Of a stretch of 64,000 bases of DNA, positions 32,761-42,571 are shown one piece after another. A program made the translations under genes and the position numbers. This DNA is from Niallia circulans (GTDB taxonomy: Bacteria > Bacillota > Bacilli > Bacillales > Cytobacillaceae), in the NCBI RefSeq assembly GCF_003726095.1, contig NZ_CP026031.1:2046001-2110000 (forward strand), written 5' to 3'. The notes under the pieces are model-generated. The model had not been told where the DNA came from. It made no database searches and was given only the letters and a program-made list of their open reading frames with translations. How positions within the stretch are numbered: position 1 is the first letter of the stretch; every line of letters starts with the position of its first letter.

Positions 32761-33783
32761 TTATACTCCACGTCCTATTTGAAACAGAATCATTTCTATG
32801 ACCATGTTTTTAGGCATTGTCCCTGTTTTTAATTGATAGTCACCTTCCGCAAATAGACGGATACACTTTGTTAGTTCCTCTTCTGTAAATCGATTAGCTT
32901 GTCCAGCTGCCAATTTTACTCGGAATGGATGAACTTTTAAAACACTAGCAATTTGCTGTTGTCCATATCCTTTTTGTGCAAGTCCTTTCACTTGATAAAT
33001 TAAGCGAAATTGATTCGTAATGATAGATAGAATCTTCAACGGTTCCTCATTTTGTTTTAATAAGTCATAATATATCCGCAAAGCTTCATCTATTTTTTTA
33101 GAGATTACTTTATCGACAAGAGAAAAAATATTTTGCTCAAGCGATTTAGCAACTAATTCTTCCACAATCTCTTTCGTAATTAACTTTGAATCTTGGACGT
33201 ATAAAGCCATCTTATCAATTTCAGTTGTCAAAAGAGACAAATTAGTTCCAGCGAGACTTAAAATAGTATCAAGTCCATCTTCATTTATCTCCACATGATT
33301 ATATGCAGCACGTTGTTTTAACCATTTCTTTAGTTCTTGTTCATTTAATTTTTTTGCTTCTAAAATAGATGCTGTTGTTTTTAGTTGTTTGGTTATCTTC
33401 TTTCTTTCATCTAATTTTTCGTAACTTCCTATAAAAATCATAATTGTAAACGGAGATGGCTCTTTCAAATATTCCTCTAGTTTTTTTACATTATGTTCCA
33501 CTTTAGACTTAGACTTTTCAGCTGTTAAGAAAAAGGGATTATTTAATACAACAACCTTTCTTTCTCCAAAAAATGGGATTGTCTCTGCATCCTCTATCGC
33601 TACTTCTATTGGTGTTTCCTCTAAATCATATGTAGATAAATTAAAATCCTCATCTTCTTCGTTTAATAATGATTGCAATAATAAATATTTTGTTTCATTT
33701 ATTAGAAAAGACTCAAGCCCATATAATAGATAGACAAAAGAAAAATCTCTATTCTTTATTTTTTTCCATAATTCTTCGATCAT
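32761..33783 (-). CDS. holA: DNA polymerase III delta subunit
   Basis: 340 residues (YqeN/HolA type). The N-terminal AAA+-like domain begins with FVYLLYGLESFLINE and lacks a functional P-loop, as expected for delta. The C-terminal part (about 210-335) is the helical collar domain, with LLKQNEEPLKILSIITNQFR. Delta opens the sliding clamp within the clamp loader. Convergent with rpsT. Confidence 0.93.
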   Translation of the reverse strand: MIEELWKKIKNRDFSFVYLLYGLESFLINETKYLLLQSLLNEEDEDFNLSTYDLEETPIEVAIEDAETIPFFGERKVVVLNNPFFLTAEKSKSKVEHNVKKLEEYLKEPSPFTIMIFIGSYEKLDERKKITKQLKTTASILEAKKLNEQELKKWLKQRAAYNHVEINEDGLDTILSLAGTNLSLLTTEIDKMALYVQDSKLITKEIVEELVAKSLEQNIFSLVDKVISKKIDEALRIYYDLLKQNEEPLKILSIITNQFRLIYQVKGLAQKGYGQQQIASVLKVHPFRVKLAAGQANRFTEEELTKCIRLFAEGDYQLKTGTMPKNMVIEMILFQIGRGV

Positions 33784-34244
33784 TTCTTCTCCCCATTCCC
33801 TAAAAAAACCATTGTTCCTTATTTACATAGAAAACTATCCCTAATCAATTATTATATACGAAATTCCTAACAGTTGTCCTTCTTTTCGAAAATTTACATA
33901 CAGAAAGAAGGTCCTTTCGACATCATCTCTTGTTAACGAAACTCTATCCTAAAGCTTTGGTTTAAGCTCTAGGAAGATTTACTAGCAGCAAAGAAATGAC
34001 TATCTTAAGGACCTTCCTTCAATCTATAATGAACGTTACACATTAAGGCCTAGGATACTTAATGTGTAACGGTGCAATTATATTAATAGTGTGCTCCAAT
34101 GGCTAAATTCTATTTGTGTCAACTCTTGACAACAAAGGAAATCAGTACGATTCATGTCCATATAGGTAAGTATTTTTTATTCCAATCGGATAGGTATTTA
34201 GATGACATTTTTCCATTATTATAGCCATTCACTATTGCTATATT
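33784..34244. other. comEC-holA intergenic region with long inverted repeats
   Basis: 461 bases. In B. subtilis the small gene yqzM lies here; I find no matching frame. It holds a perfect 13-base inverted repeat (34035-34047 with 34058-34070). It also has a larger nested structure, about 33907-34019, whose outer arms are AAGGTCCTT and AAGGACCTT. On the minus strand that structure ends in CTTCTTTCTGT. A TATATAAT box on the minus strand (about 33850-33860) may be the holA promoter -10. Confidence 0.45.
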
Positions 34245-36575
34245 CTATGGAATTTGCAATTGAAACGTGCCACCTTTTTCCGAAAAATAAAAAGAAATTC
34301 CCCCATTTTCATCTGTTCTGAATACTTTCACTTTATAGTCCTCTAAAATGGTGAGCACATCCATACTGGGATGATGATACCTATTATTTATCCCAACTGA
34401 TATAACGGCAATTTTCGGTCTAAGCTGCTCTATAAATACACTCGTTGAAGAAGTTTTACTACCATGATGTCCTACCTTTAAAACGTTTATTTCTCTTAAA
34501 TCCGGATATTTGTTCATAAGTGCTAATTCTCCTTCTTTTTCTAAATCTCCGGTAAATAACCATGTAATACCAGCGATCTTTGCAAAAATGACAATCGAGC
34601 TATTATTTTTTGTTAAATTCTCCTTCTCTATTGGTGCTAAAACCATAAAAGACTCCTTCCCCGTACTCCACTTCTGACCTGCTTGCATAAAACGAATGGG
34701 GATTCGTTTCTTTTCCACTAATTTTAGTAAGTGCTCTTCTTCCACAGACCAATCTCCTTTCACATTTGGATACATTATCTCTTTTACACGTAATTGTTCA
34801 ATAATAGCAGTACTTCCTCCTATATGGTCTAAATCACCATGGGTTAAGATTAATTTATCAATTGTACGAATCCCTTTACTTTTTAAAAAGGGGACAACGG
34901 TCTTGGCTCCCACTTCATAAGGGTCTTTCCTCTTTTGCCAGTCTTCTTTCGGGAAATTGACAGTACCACCGGTGTCTATTAAATAAGTTCCTTTATTATA
35001 TGGCAGTTGAATAAGAATGCTGTCCCCTTGCCCAACATCAATAAAAGTAATTTCTCCTTTTGGTGGATAGATATTGTTTAGAAATTGAACACTCAAAAGC
35101 AAGAGTGGAAGACAATATAACCACTTTCTTACAGTCTTCGCCAAATTCTCGTATAAATAAAAGAAGATGGGCAGGCTGAGACTATAAGCGCACATAAAAA
35201 AGAAGGATGGCCTTCCCAATATAATGGTGCTAAATGGAAAATTCGATAATTTCAACACCAGCTTATCAGATAATAGGATGACAGCATCTAACGGGAAAGA
35301 AAAAAAAGAAATAAATGGTGGGAATACAAAGGAAAGGACATAGAGAACAAGTAAGTACGGCAAAACAATTACCGTATAAAAAGGAATAAAAATAAGATTT
35401 GCTAGTAAAGATAAGGTGGGAATTTCAAAAAAGTAGTATAGGATAACGGGGATAACAGCATACTCAGAAATAAATGTCAGGAAGAAGTACATTTTAATGG
35501 TTGAGGAATGGTATTCTTTAATTAGTGAGGATGAAACAATGAGAAAAAAACAGACGATAAAAGATAATAAAAATCCAACACTAAATAACATTCTTGGTTG
35601 AATAAATAAACATACGGTAAAAACTATACTGATTATATCGATCATCGGCAAAGAAGAGGAAGTATAAAATTTATTTATAGCTAAGAGGATAAAAGCAGAA
35701 AATACAGCTCTAATTACGGATGGGCTTAGCCCGGTTAAAACTGCATATATTGGTAAAAGCAATAGCAGAATAGTACTAGCTCTTTCTCTCGTTAAACCAA
35801 CTCGTATTAGTAAAAAATAAACGATACCTATTAAAACGACAACATGGGAACCAGAAATAGCTAGTAGATGAATAATGCCTATACGTTGAAATGCTTTTTG
35901 CAGATCTTCCTCCATCATACTACGATCACCAAAAATTAAAGCTTCTGCAATTGGAATTGTTGTTTCTGAAAAATGATTTTCAATCCAAATAGTCCCTTTT
36001 TCTCTTAGCTGCTTTAATGATAGAATAATATTTCTTTCTGTCACACAACTGCTTAAATCCAAATTCCCCACTGATACTAGCCAATAAATAGAATTATTTT
36101 CCAGGTATTGCTGATAATTAAAACCATTTTCATTTCGCTGAGAAGATGGAAGTGACAAAGATCCCTTAATAGAGCATGTCTTCCCTATCACCCTCTTCGC
36201 TTTTAAAAAGGCTTTTTCTTCTTTCGTTTCTATTTTGTAAGAAAGCAGTAGCTTTTCTTTTGTTTGTTTTTCCCTACCTACTACCCGCCACCTATCTCCA
36301 TCTATCTCAGCTGGTTCTATAAAAGTAACGAAGAAAGAGGAAGTATCCTCCCTTATTTTCGAGCTGTTCCCATGATCATCATAACCTCCTCGAACAAGGA
36401 ATAAAAGAAATGTACACAGCAGAAAAGCAGCTAATTTCCATCTCCCTTTCTTCATAAAAAGTAACCAGCCTATAAATAAAAAATAGAATATATAGACCAA
36501 TACCTGTTGTGTATAGGCACACAACAAGCCGAATAAGGCTGATACTGCGAAGTACAATAGCTTTGTTTGAATCAT
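34245..36575 (-). CDS. comEC: DNA uptake channel protein ComEC
   Basis: 776 residues. Several membrane segments and an extracytoplasmic OB-like region (about 1-200) are followed by the ComEC/Rec2 membrane core (about 220-480), including LLAISGSHVVVL. The C-terminal metallo-beta-lactamase-like domain (about 500-775) has THGDLDHIGG and KVGHHGS, the metal-binding nuclease-type motifs. ComEC moves single-stranded DNA across the membrane during transformation. Lies 48 bases after comEB. Confidence 0.95.
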   Translation of the reverse strand: MIQTKLLYFAVSALFGLLCAYTQQVLVYIFYFLFIGWLLFMKKGRWKLAAFLLCTFLLFLVRGGYDDHGNSSKIREDTSSFFVTFIEPAEIDGDRWRVVGREKQTKEKLLLSYKIETKEEKAFLKAKRVIGKTCSIKGSLSLPSSQRNENGFNYQQYLENNSIYWLVSVGNLDLSSCVTERNIILSLKQLREKGTIWIENHFSETTIPIAEALIFGDRSMMEEDLQKAFQRIGIIHLLAISGSHVVVLIGIVYFLLIRVGLTRERASTILLLLLPIYAVLTGLSPSVIRAVFSAFILLAINKFYTSSSLPMIDIISIVFTVCLFIQPRMLFSVGFLLSFIVCFFLIVSSSLIKEYHSSTIKMYFFLTFISEYAVIPVILYYFFEIPTLSLLANLIFIPFYTVIVLPYLLVLYVLSFVFPPFISFFSFPLDAVILLSDKLVLKLSNFPFSTIILGRPSFFFMCAYSLSLPIFFYLYENLAKTVRKWLYCLPLLLLSVQFLNNIYPPKGEITFIDVGQGDSILIQLPYNKGTYLIDTGGTVNFPKEDWQKRKDPYEVGAKTVVPFLKSKGIRTIDKLILTHGDLDHIGGSTAIIEQLRVKEIMYPNVKGDWSVEEEHLLKLVEKKRIPIRFMQAGQKWSTGKESFMVLAPIEKENLTKNNSSIVIFAKIAGITWLFTGDLEKEGELALMNKYPDLREINVLKVGHHGSKTSSTSVFIEQLRPKIAVISVGINNRYHHPSMDVLTILEDYKVKVFRTDENGGISFYFSEKGGTFQLQIP

Positions 36576-36623
36576 AAATCGCTCCTCACAAGACCGCTGT
36601 AGACAGGCAGTAGAGAGGTTTAA

Positions 36624-37202
36624 TTAAATAGACGTTTTTGCGGTAGGTATAATGGAGAATAATTCTGCCGCTCTTTTTTCCAAAGCCTTTGCCTCTACAG
36701 AATCTGCATTATTTTCTTTTAATTGTTTTACAAGAGCTTCTACTAATGCCTTTTTCTCCTCTTTTTTCTCCAGCTCTTTTCTTTCCACTTGCACTGTTTC
36801 AATATTAGCCTGTTCAAACAACTCTAGCGCATATGGATGATTTTTATAATCCAATTCGTAATAAACTGTTTTAATACCTGCTTGGACAATCGCCTTACAG
36901 CATTGAAGACAAGGAAAATGCGTAACATATATATCTGCCCCAGCAGTTGGAACGCCGAATTTAGCACATTGTAAGATAGCATTCATCTCCGCATGGATAG
37001 TTCTGACACAATGATTGTCAATTACATAGCAGCCTTCATCAATACAATGAACACCACCAGCGATGCTGCCATTGTACCCTCCAGCAATTATCCGTTTATC
37101 TCGAACTATTGTTGCCCCCACTGCCAATCTTGTACATGTGCTTCTTAAAGCCAGCAATTCGCTCTGTGCCATAAAATACTCATCCCATGAAATTCTTTCC
37201 AC
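36624..37202 (-). CDS. comEB: ComE operon protein 2, dCMP deaminase family
   Basis: About 192 residues if started at the GTG at 37202 (VERISWDEYFMAQ), the family-like N-terminus. An in-frame ATG at 37220 has no site before it, while GGAG lies between the two, so a GTG start (37208 or 37202) is likelier. Zinc-binding HAEMNAI and PCLQCCK mark the cytidine/deoxycytidylate deaminase fold. The C-terminal 45 residues are charged and helical. Despite its operon, the B. subtilis homologue is not needed for transformation. Confidence 0.88.
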   Translation of the reverse strand: MERISWDEYFMAQSELLALRSTCTRLAVGATIVRDKRIIAGGYNGSIAGGVHCIDEGCYVIDNHCVRTIHAEMNAILQCAKFGVPTAGADIYVTHFPCLQCCKAIVQAGIKTVYYELDYKNHPYALELFEQANIETVQVERKELEKKEEKKALVEALVKQLKENNADSVEAKALEKRAAELFSIIPTAKTSI

Positions 37203-37360
37203 TTTCACTTTCACTCCCATACATAAACCGAATTGAGAAAAACTCTAATACTTTTCATTCCTCATTAAGTTTATCGAGAACTATGTCACCAGTCAATTGC
37301 GAAAAGGATTTCCATGCGGCACATAAAGCAATCTCTTGCTTTAAATACATATCCCTAGAT

Positions 37361-37996
37361 TTATTTTATCGAAATAAAGGATTCTAATTTTTCATATGTT
37401 TTTTCTCCAATTCCACTTATGTTTTTTAAATCCTCTTTTGTAGAAAAACCTCCATTCTGTTCACGATACTCCACAATGGCCGCTGCTTTAGACGGACCCA
37501 CTCCTGGTAATTCAAGCAATTCCGTTTCACTAGCTTTATTAATATTTACTGTACCTTCATTTGAAGGAACGGAAGTCTCGTTACCAACTGCATTTCCATT
37601 AGCTGCTTCCCCCTCTTCTCCTATATAAGGAACATTAATAATCATTTCGTCTGTCACTCTCATTGCAAAATTCACTGCATTTTTTTCTCCATCTTTCAAA
37701 ATTCCGCCTGCCTTTTCAATCACATCATTCACCCGTTCTCCTTCATTCGCTTCATAAACACCTGGATTCTTAACCGCCCCTTTCACATCTACCAGCATTA
37801 CGGTAACAGGCGGTTCTTCCTCTAGTGCTTCTTCTGGCTTCTCCTCTAAGTTTCTTTCAGCAAACAAGTTTTCATGGGGAATTTGTTCTTCTTCACTACT
37901 CGAGATAAGAATAGGGTAAAAACGATATAGCAATAAAAGTACGATGCCACCTAAACCAAAGAAAATTATTTTCTTATTTTTACGAAGCCAGTCCAT
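37361..37996 (-). CDS. comEA: Competence DNA receptor ComEA
   Basis: 211 residues. A membrane anchor (about 10-28) is followed by an acidic linker, a SLBB domain (about 64-125, VMLVDVKGAVKNPGVYE) and a C-terminal helix-hairpin-helix DNA-binding domain (about 147-210, with LLELPGVGPSKAAAIVEYRE). ComEA binds double-stranded DNA outside the membrane and hands it to ComEC. First gene of the comE operon; divergent from comER. Confidence 0.95.
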   Translation of the reverse strand: MDWLRKNKKIIFFGLGGIVLLLLYRFYPILISSSEEEQIPHENLFAERNLEEKPEEALEEEPPVTVMLVDVKGAVKNPGVYEANEGERVNDVIEKAGGILKDGEKNAVNFAMRVTDEMIINVPYIGEEGEAANGNAVGNETSVPSNEGTVNINKASETELLELPGVGPSKAAAIVEYREQNGGFSTKEDLKNISGIGEKTYEKLESFISIK

Positions 37997-38084
37997 GATA
38001 ACTAATCATCCTTTCAGGTATATTTTGAAATGTTGCTACATATCGTTATATGAGAAAACGCTCAATTTAAGGGGGGAAGGAAAA

Positions 38085-38918
38085 TTGAAAATTGGAATGA
38101 TTGGTACAGGAAATATGGGGAAAATACTAATAGAATCAATGATTGATGGAAAAGCGGTTTCCCCCGAAGACTTATTTATTTTCAATCGAACAAGAAACAA
38201 AGCTTTAGAAATTAAGGAAGAGTATCCTACCATAAATATATGCGATAGCGACATCGAAATAGCAAAAAAAGCAGAGCTTATCTTTTTATGTGTAAAGCCA
38301 CATGATATGTATGAGGTAGCCCATACTATTTCTCCCGTTTTAACAGAAGAAAAATGCGTTATTTCGATTACTAGTCCAATAAGCCCTGACCAGCTTGATT
38401 CTTTATTTAGGTGCTCTGTTGCTCGCATTATACCAAGCATTACCAATAGAGCATTGGCAGGCGTTTCTTTGTTTTCCTTTGGAAGCAATTGTACGGAAGA
38501 GTGGAAAAAACAATTAGAAAGTTTGTATGAAAAATTTTCGACACCATTAGAAATTGAAGATGACATTACGAGGGTTGCCTCTGATATAGTAAGTTGCGGA
38601 CCAGCTTTTTTCAGCTATCTTACCCAAAGATTTATAGAAGGCGCTGTAGATGAAACAGAAATTGATACAGAAACAGCAACAAAATTAGCTAGCGAAATGC
38701 TTATTGGCTTAGGAGAATTATTAAAGAAGGGCTATTACACTTTACCTACATTACAGGAAAAGGTATGTGTAAAGGGCGGGATTACAGGCGAAGGAATAAA
38801 TGTTTTGGAACGTCAAATAGGAGATACTTTTAATCAACTATTTCAAGCAACACAGGCAAAATATGAGGATGATAAGCAATCCCTTAAAAATCTTGTCACA
38901 TGGCATAAAAATATATAA
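38085..38918 (+). CDS. comER: ComER, pyrroline-5-carboxylate reductase-like protein
   Basis: 277 residues from the TTG at 38085, with GGGGGGAAGG just upstream. The frame is open for 47 more codons but that part overlaps comEA antisense and lacks a site. A Rossmann fold with IGMIGTGNMG starts the protein, and the C-terminal dimer domain has VKGGITGEGINVL. It belongs to the ProC family but is not required for proline synthesis or competence in B. subtilis. In some Bacillus it affects sporulation entry. Confidence 0.9.
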   Translation: MKIGMIGTGNMGKILIESMIDGKAVSPEDLFIFNRTRNKALEIKEEYPTINICDSDIEIAKKAELIFLCVKPHDMYEVAHTISPVLTEEKCVISITSPISPDQLDSLFRCSVARIIPSITNRALAGVSLFSFGSNCTEEWKKQLESLYEKFSTPLEIEDDITRVASDIVSCGPAFFSYLTQRFIEGAVDETEIDTETATKLASEMLIGLGELLKKGYYTLPTLQEKVCVKGGITGEGINVLERQIGDTFNQLFQATQAKYEDDKQSLKNLVTWHKNI

Positions 38919-39013
38919 TGCTCCTATTACTTTCTACTTTACCCATTCGAATTCCTTCTCCCTTTTCAAATTTTTCAAAAAAAATTACAAATGGCTGTTT
39001 TTAGAATAGGAAA

Positions 39014-39050
39014 AAGGGAAATGATCCATCCAAGGACCATTTCCCCCTTT
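39014..39050 (+). terminator. Hairpin after comER
   Basis: Arms GGGAAATGATCC / GGACCATTTCCC with one mismatch and a 6-base loop, followed by CCTTT on the plus strand, about 100 bases after the comER stop. Confidence 0.6.
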
Positions 39051-39153
39051 CACATTTTCGCCATAAAAAACAATATGTAGGAAGGATGTTTCCAAGTTTT
39101 CTCCTAGAAGCATTTATCTTGCAACTGCAAAACTGCTTTACTGAGGAAACATC

Positions 39154-39900
39154 TCATTTTTTCTTACAATAAAAGAAAATTCGCTCTGCCTTTTCATCTA
39201 ATATATCTTGAGAAAAATCGGCTTCAACTTTCAATAAAGTAAACCCAGTTTGTTCGAGCCATTCCGAATATTGGTCAACGGAATAAGTTCGTTGAAAATG
39301 GAGTTCATCATATCGACGATACATTCCTGAGGCTGCATCTAATTCAAAAAAACTTAAATCATGTTCAACACTATTGGGATATTCTCCTTCATAGCATTGC
39401 CATATAAGGCTTAAATCCTCATCATTGACTGTATAGGTTTGATTGATAAATAATTGATTCATTTTATACAAGGAATGCACATCAAATATAAATAAGCCTT
39501 TTTCATCTAAATGGGCATAAACACTTTCAAAAGTATTTATGACTTCTTCTTCGGTTCTTAAATAGTTGATGGAATCACAGCAAATACAAATAAGATCGAA
39601 AACGGGTAAGCCCTCTAGCTGAGACATATCTTGTTCTATATAAAATACAGATTCTCCTGCTTCCATTGTCTTCGCTTGAGCAACACTTAGCATATCCTCC
39701 GATAAATCAATCCCAGTTACATTATAACCAGTCTGTGCCAGCCTAATCGATAACTCTCCTGTTCCACAGGCTAGGTCTAAAAGGTTTGCTCCATTAACTT
39801 TATAATCGGCTGCTGCCTTTTTGATAAGCTGTATCCACTTCTCATAAGGTACATCATTCATTAAGCGATCATAAAGATAGGCAAACTGCTCATAACTCAT
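39154..39900 (-). CDS. yqeM: SAM-dependent methyltransferase YqeM
   Basis: 248 residues from the ATG at 39900, which overlaps the rsfS stop by one ATGA, the sign of coupling; the frame upstream of it is inside rsfS. Class I methyltransferase motif NLLDLACGTGELSIRLA lies near residue 40. The substrate is not known. It closes the yqeG-yqeM operon. Confidence 0.88.
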   Translation of the reverse strand: MSYEQFAYLYDRLMNDVPYEKWIQLIKKAAADYKVNGANLLDLACGTGELSIRLAQTGYNVTGIDLSEDMLSVAQAKTMEAGESVFYIEQDMSQLEGLPVFDLICICCDSINYLRTEEEVINTFESVYAHLDEKGLFIFDVHSLYKMNQLFINQTYTVNDEDLSLIWQCYEGEYPNSVEHDLSFFELDAASGMYRRYDELHFQRTYSVDQYSEWLEQTGFTLLKVEADFSQDILDEKAERIFFYCKKK

Positions 39901-40253
39901 TGACTGATCACACTTTCCACATTTTCCACTGGTGCATCTCCCCAAAGACGCTCTAAATTGTAATAAGTTCTTTCATCGCGGTGAAAGACATGGACAATAA
40001 TATCTCCTAAATCAACTAAGATCCATTTTGCCTCATTATAACCTTCAAAACGTTTAACCGTAATTCCAAGTTCACCAGACTTTTCTTTAATTTCATTCGC
40101 AATAGCCTGTACTTGCTTGTCAGAATTACCATGACAGATTACGAAATAATCAGCAACAAGAGAAATACCTTTCATATTTAGGGCAACAATATTCTCTGCT
40201 CTTTTGTCATCAGCTGCCTTTACAGCAGTCCATAATAAAGTACGTTCATCCAT
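39897..40253 (-). CDS. rsfS: Ribosome silencing factor RsfS
   Basis: 118 residues (YqeL, Iojap family). Conserved AADYFVICHGNSDKQVQAIANE-like region and EGYNEAKWILVDLGDIIVHVFH are seen. RsfS binds uL14 and blocks subunit joining in starvation. Its ATG at 40253 is immediately next to the yqeK stop and it overlaps yqeM by 4 bases. Confidence 0.95.
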   Translation of the reverse strand: MDERTLLWTAVKAADDKRAENIVALNMKGISLVADYFVICHGNSDKQVQAIANEIKEKSGELGITVKRFEGYNEAKWILVDLGDIIVHVFHRDERTYYNLERLWGDAPVENVESVISQ

Positions 40254-40823
40254 TCAATCAACCTCCATTTTTATACAATAACTGTTATATGTTTCAAAGC
40301 TTAAAGGAAATACAGCTCGATTATTCCGAATAAGAAACATAATCGTGTTTTTCACCGCTTGCAAAAAAGCTCTTTCTAAACTCACTTCTGCCAATTCTCT
40401 TACTTCATCTACCCCTGGAAAAGCTCGGCCAGGTTCAATATAATCGGCTAAATAGACTATTTTTTCTAGCATACTCATTTCAGGTCTTCCTGATGTATGG
40501 TATCTAATAGCATCTAATATTTCTCTATCTTTTATTCCGACTTCTTTCTCAACTAAAAAAGCACCAACTGGAGCGTGCCAAAGTTCTGAATGAAATAATA
40601 AAAGATTAGGATCCATATTTTGCTGTATGATAATCTTTTTCATTTCATCCTTTGGGCGAAATTTTGCGTAATCGTGAAAAATCGCTGCTATTTCTGCCTT
40701 TCTAGCATCTCCACCGTACTTATTCGCTAACTTAATTGCTGTTTCCATTACACCGATTGTATGAATATAACGCTTTTCCGTTATTTGTTCTTTTACTATT
40801 TGTAATGCTTCTTCACGATTCAT
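40254..40823 (-). CDS. yqeK: HD-domain Ap4A hydrolase YqeK
   Basis: 189 residues from the ATG at 40823 (MNREEALQIV); the upstream TTG at 40841 coincides with the GAGGAG site. HD motifs RYIHTIGVMETA, IFHDYAKF and HSELWHAPVGA coordinate two metals. Family members cleave diadenosine tetraphosphate symmetrically. It overlaps nadD by 11 bases. Confidence 0.92.
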   Translation of the reverse strand: MNREEALQIVKEQITEKRYIHTIGVMETAIKLANKYGGDARKAEIAAIFHDYAKFRPKDEMKKIIIQQNMDPNLLLFHSELWHAPVGAFLVEKEVGIKDREILDAIRYHTSGRPEMSMLEKIVYLADYIEPGRAFPGVDEVRELAEVSLERAFLQAVKNTIMFLIRNNRAVFPLSFETYNSYCIKMEVD

Positions 40824-41382
40824 ATAGACGATTCTCCTCAATATATCTCTTTACTTCATCTCTGACTAAAAAGGAAATGGTTTCCCCTTCCTTAACCCTT
40901 TCACGAATTAAGCTCGAAGAAATATTTATATCAGGAACCTTTACATACTGCACTGGGTAAGCCGTTTCTAGTTGATATTTAGGGCGGTTCACACTTATGA
41001 ATTGTACAATTTCCATAAGTTCTTGAATTTTATACCATTTTGGCAAATATTCTACCATATCGGCTCCAATTATAAAATAAAAATCATTGTCTGGGTAAGC
41101 CTCATTTAAAAGCTTCATCGTATCATACGTATAGGATTTCCCCTCTCTGTCTAATTCCATCGTTTCGATGCGAAAAGAGGAAGTGGATTCTATTGATAAT
41201 TGTAACATTTCTACTCGTTGAGTATTTGTTACCGTCCCTGTTTTTATTTTATGTGGAGGTTCTTGATTTGGCATAAACCATATTTCATCTAATTTTTTTG
41301 CGTGCAGTACTTCATTTGCTATAATTAGATGTCCTATATGAGGAGGATCAAACGTCCCTCCCAATATTCCAACTTTTTTCAA
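40813..41382 (-). CDS. nadD: Nicotinate-nucleotide adenylyltransferase
   Basis: 189 residues. GGTFDPPHIGHL at the N-terminus and ISSSLIRERVKEG near the end are the nucleotidyltransferase motifs. It makes nicotinate adenine dinucleotide from the mononucleotide in NAD synthesis. Part of the yqeG-yhbY-nadD-yqeK operon. Confidence 0.96.
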   Translation of the reverse strand: MKKVGILGGTFDPPHIGHLIIANEVLHAKKLDEIWFMPNQEPPHKIKTGTVTNTQRVEMLQLSIESTSSFRIETMELDREGKSYTYDTMKLLNEAYPDNDFYFIIGADMVEYLPKWYKIQELMEIVQFISVNRPKYQLETAYPVQYVKVPDINISSSLIRERVKEGETISFLVRDEVKRYIEENRLYES

Positions 41383-41404
41383 AAAAATCGCCTCTTCTAC
41401 CGAC

Positions 41405-41698
41405 TTATGATGGTAAATTTATCGTTTTATTTTCTTTTGATTCTTTATATAATACAATTGTATTTCCTATAATTTGAACTAGCTCACTTTTTGTTCCATT
41501 TACTAATTCACTTGCTACCGTATCTTTATCCTCATCACAGTTTTGCAAAATACTTATCTTTAATAGTTCTCTAACCTCTAATGCCTCACTAATTTGTTTA
41601 ATCATATTGTCATTAACGCCACCTTTTCCTACTTGGAATATAGGGCTCAAATGGTGTGCTTTTGCTCGTAAAAACCTTTTTTGTTTACCTCTTAACAT
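41405..41698 (-). CDS. yhbY: CRM-domain RNA-binding protein YhbY (YqeI)
   Basis: 97 residues covering one CRM domain; the family GKGG loop appears as QVGKGGVND and the GNT(I/V)VLY ending is present. It binds pre-ribosomal RNA and is linked to 50S assembly. Its start overlaps the aroE end by 7 bases. Confidence 0.94.
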   Translation of the reverse strand: MLRGKQKRFLRAKAHHLSPIFQVGKGGVNDNMIKQISEALEVRELLKISILQNCDEDKDTVASELVNGTKSELVQIIGNTIVLYKESKENKTINLPS

Positions 41699-42528
41699 GA
41701 TGATCCTCCTAATTGTGTTAAAACATTTTGTCTCATTCTAGCTGTATCTGGGAAAATTCCTTGCCATTTCTCAAACGCTAAAGCTCCTTGATATACAAAC
41801 ATATCAATTCCATTTTGCGTTACAGCGCCTTTGGCTTTTGCATCTTTTAATATTTTTGTTTCTAATGGATTATAGATGATATCACTAACGAATGTGCCCT
41901 GCTTCAAATTTCTTACTTGAATAGGCGAAACATCTATCTTTGGTGACATTCCAATGGAAGTTGTTTGGATGATAAGATCATATTCCTCAAGATTTTTGTC
42001 CACTGAAGCAACTTCCAGTATATTTGTTACAACTGAAAAAGGACACGCTTCTTTCAGCCTTTCTGCATTTGAAAGCGTACGATTACAAATATCTATATGG
42101 TGTACTCCATAATTAGCTAGTGAAAAATAGATTGCTCTTGCGGCACCGCCACTACCAATAATCAATGTTTTTTTCTGCTTCAAGTTAGATAGCTGGTCTA
42201 ATAGACTTCTTAAATACCCTTCCCCATCCGTATTATACCCAACCCACTTTCCATTTTTACAAACCACCGTATTAACTGCGCCAATCGCTTCACTCAATGG
42301 GTCTAGTTCATCCAAAAAGGGAATGATTGCTTGTTTATGGGGGACGGTAACATTAAAGCCATCTATATTACTATCCCTCAAACTTTTTAGTCCCATTTCG
42401 AGCCTCTCTGTTTTAATATGCATTTTTTTCATTTCAGCATCCAAACCATAGAAATGAAAAAGATCATTATGCATAACAGGTGACATCGAATGCTGAATTG
42501 GATCACCAATTACTGCATAGTTCTTCAT
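41692..42528 (-). CDS. aroE: Shikimate dehydrogenase
   Basis: 278 residues. Substrate-binding IQHSMSPVMHN and NVTVPHK (catalytic Lys) precede the NADP-binding IIGSGGAARAI. It reduces 3-dehydroshikimate in aromatic amino-acid synthesis. Placement inside this ribosome-assembly operon is the Bacillus norm. Confidence 0.96.
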   Translation of the reverse strand: MKNYAVIGDPIQHSMSPVMHNDLFHFYGLDAEMKKMHIKTERLEMGLKSLRDSNIDGFNVTVPHKQAIIPFLDELDPLSEAIGAVNTVVCKNGKWVGYNTDGEGYLRSLLDQLSNLKQKKTLIIGSGGAARAIYFSLANYGVHHIDICNRTLSNAERLKEACPFSVVTNILEVASVDKNLEEYDLIIQTTSIGMSPKIDVSPIQVRNLKQGTFVSDIIYNPLETKILKDAKAKGAVTQNGIDMFVYQGALAFEKWQGIFPDTARMRQNVLTQLGGSSC

Positions 42529-42571
42529 AAATAGCTGCTCTCCTTTTCCCCTTGCTTTATTGCAAAACAGA

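Noticed and set aside
32560..32832. 90-codon plus-strand frame after rpsT
   Set aside because: It contains the rpsT and holA terminators and overlaps the end of holA; no recognisable protein.
34035..34070. Perfect 13-base hairpin considered as riboswitch or terminator
   Set aside because: No T-run on either side and no known riboswitch core; kept only as part of the intergenic description.
37944..38084. 47-codon N-terminal extension of comER
   Set aside because: Antisense to comEA and without a site; the Rossmann start MIGTGNMG follows directly after the TTG at 38085.
38036..38566. 176-codon frame opposite comER
   Set aside because: Antisense of a well-conserved gene, without ribosome site or recognisable protein; a coding shadow.
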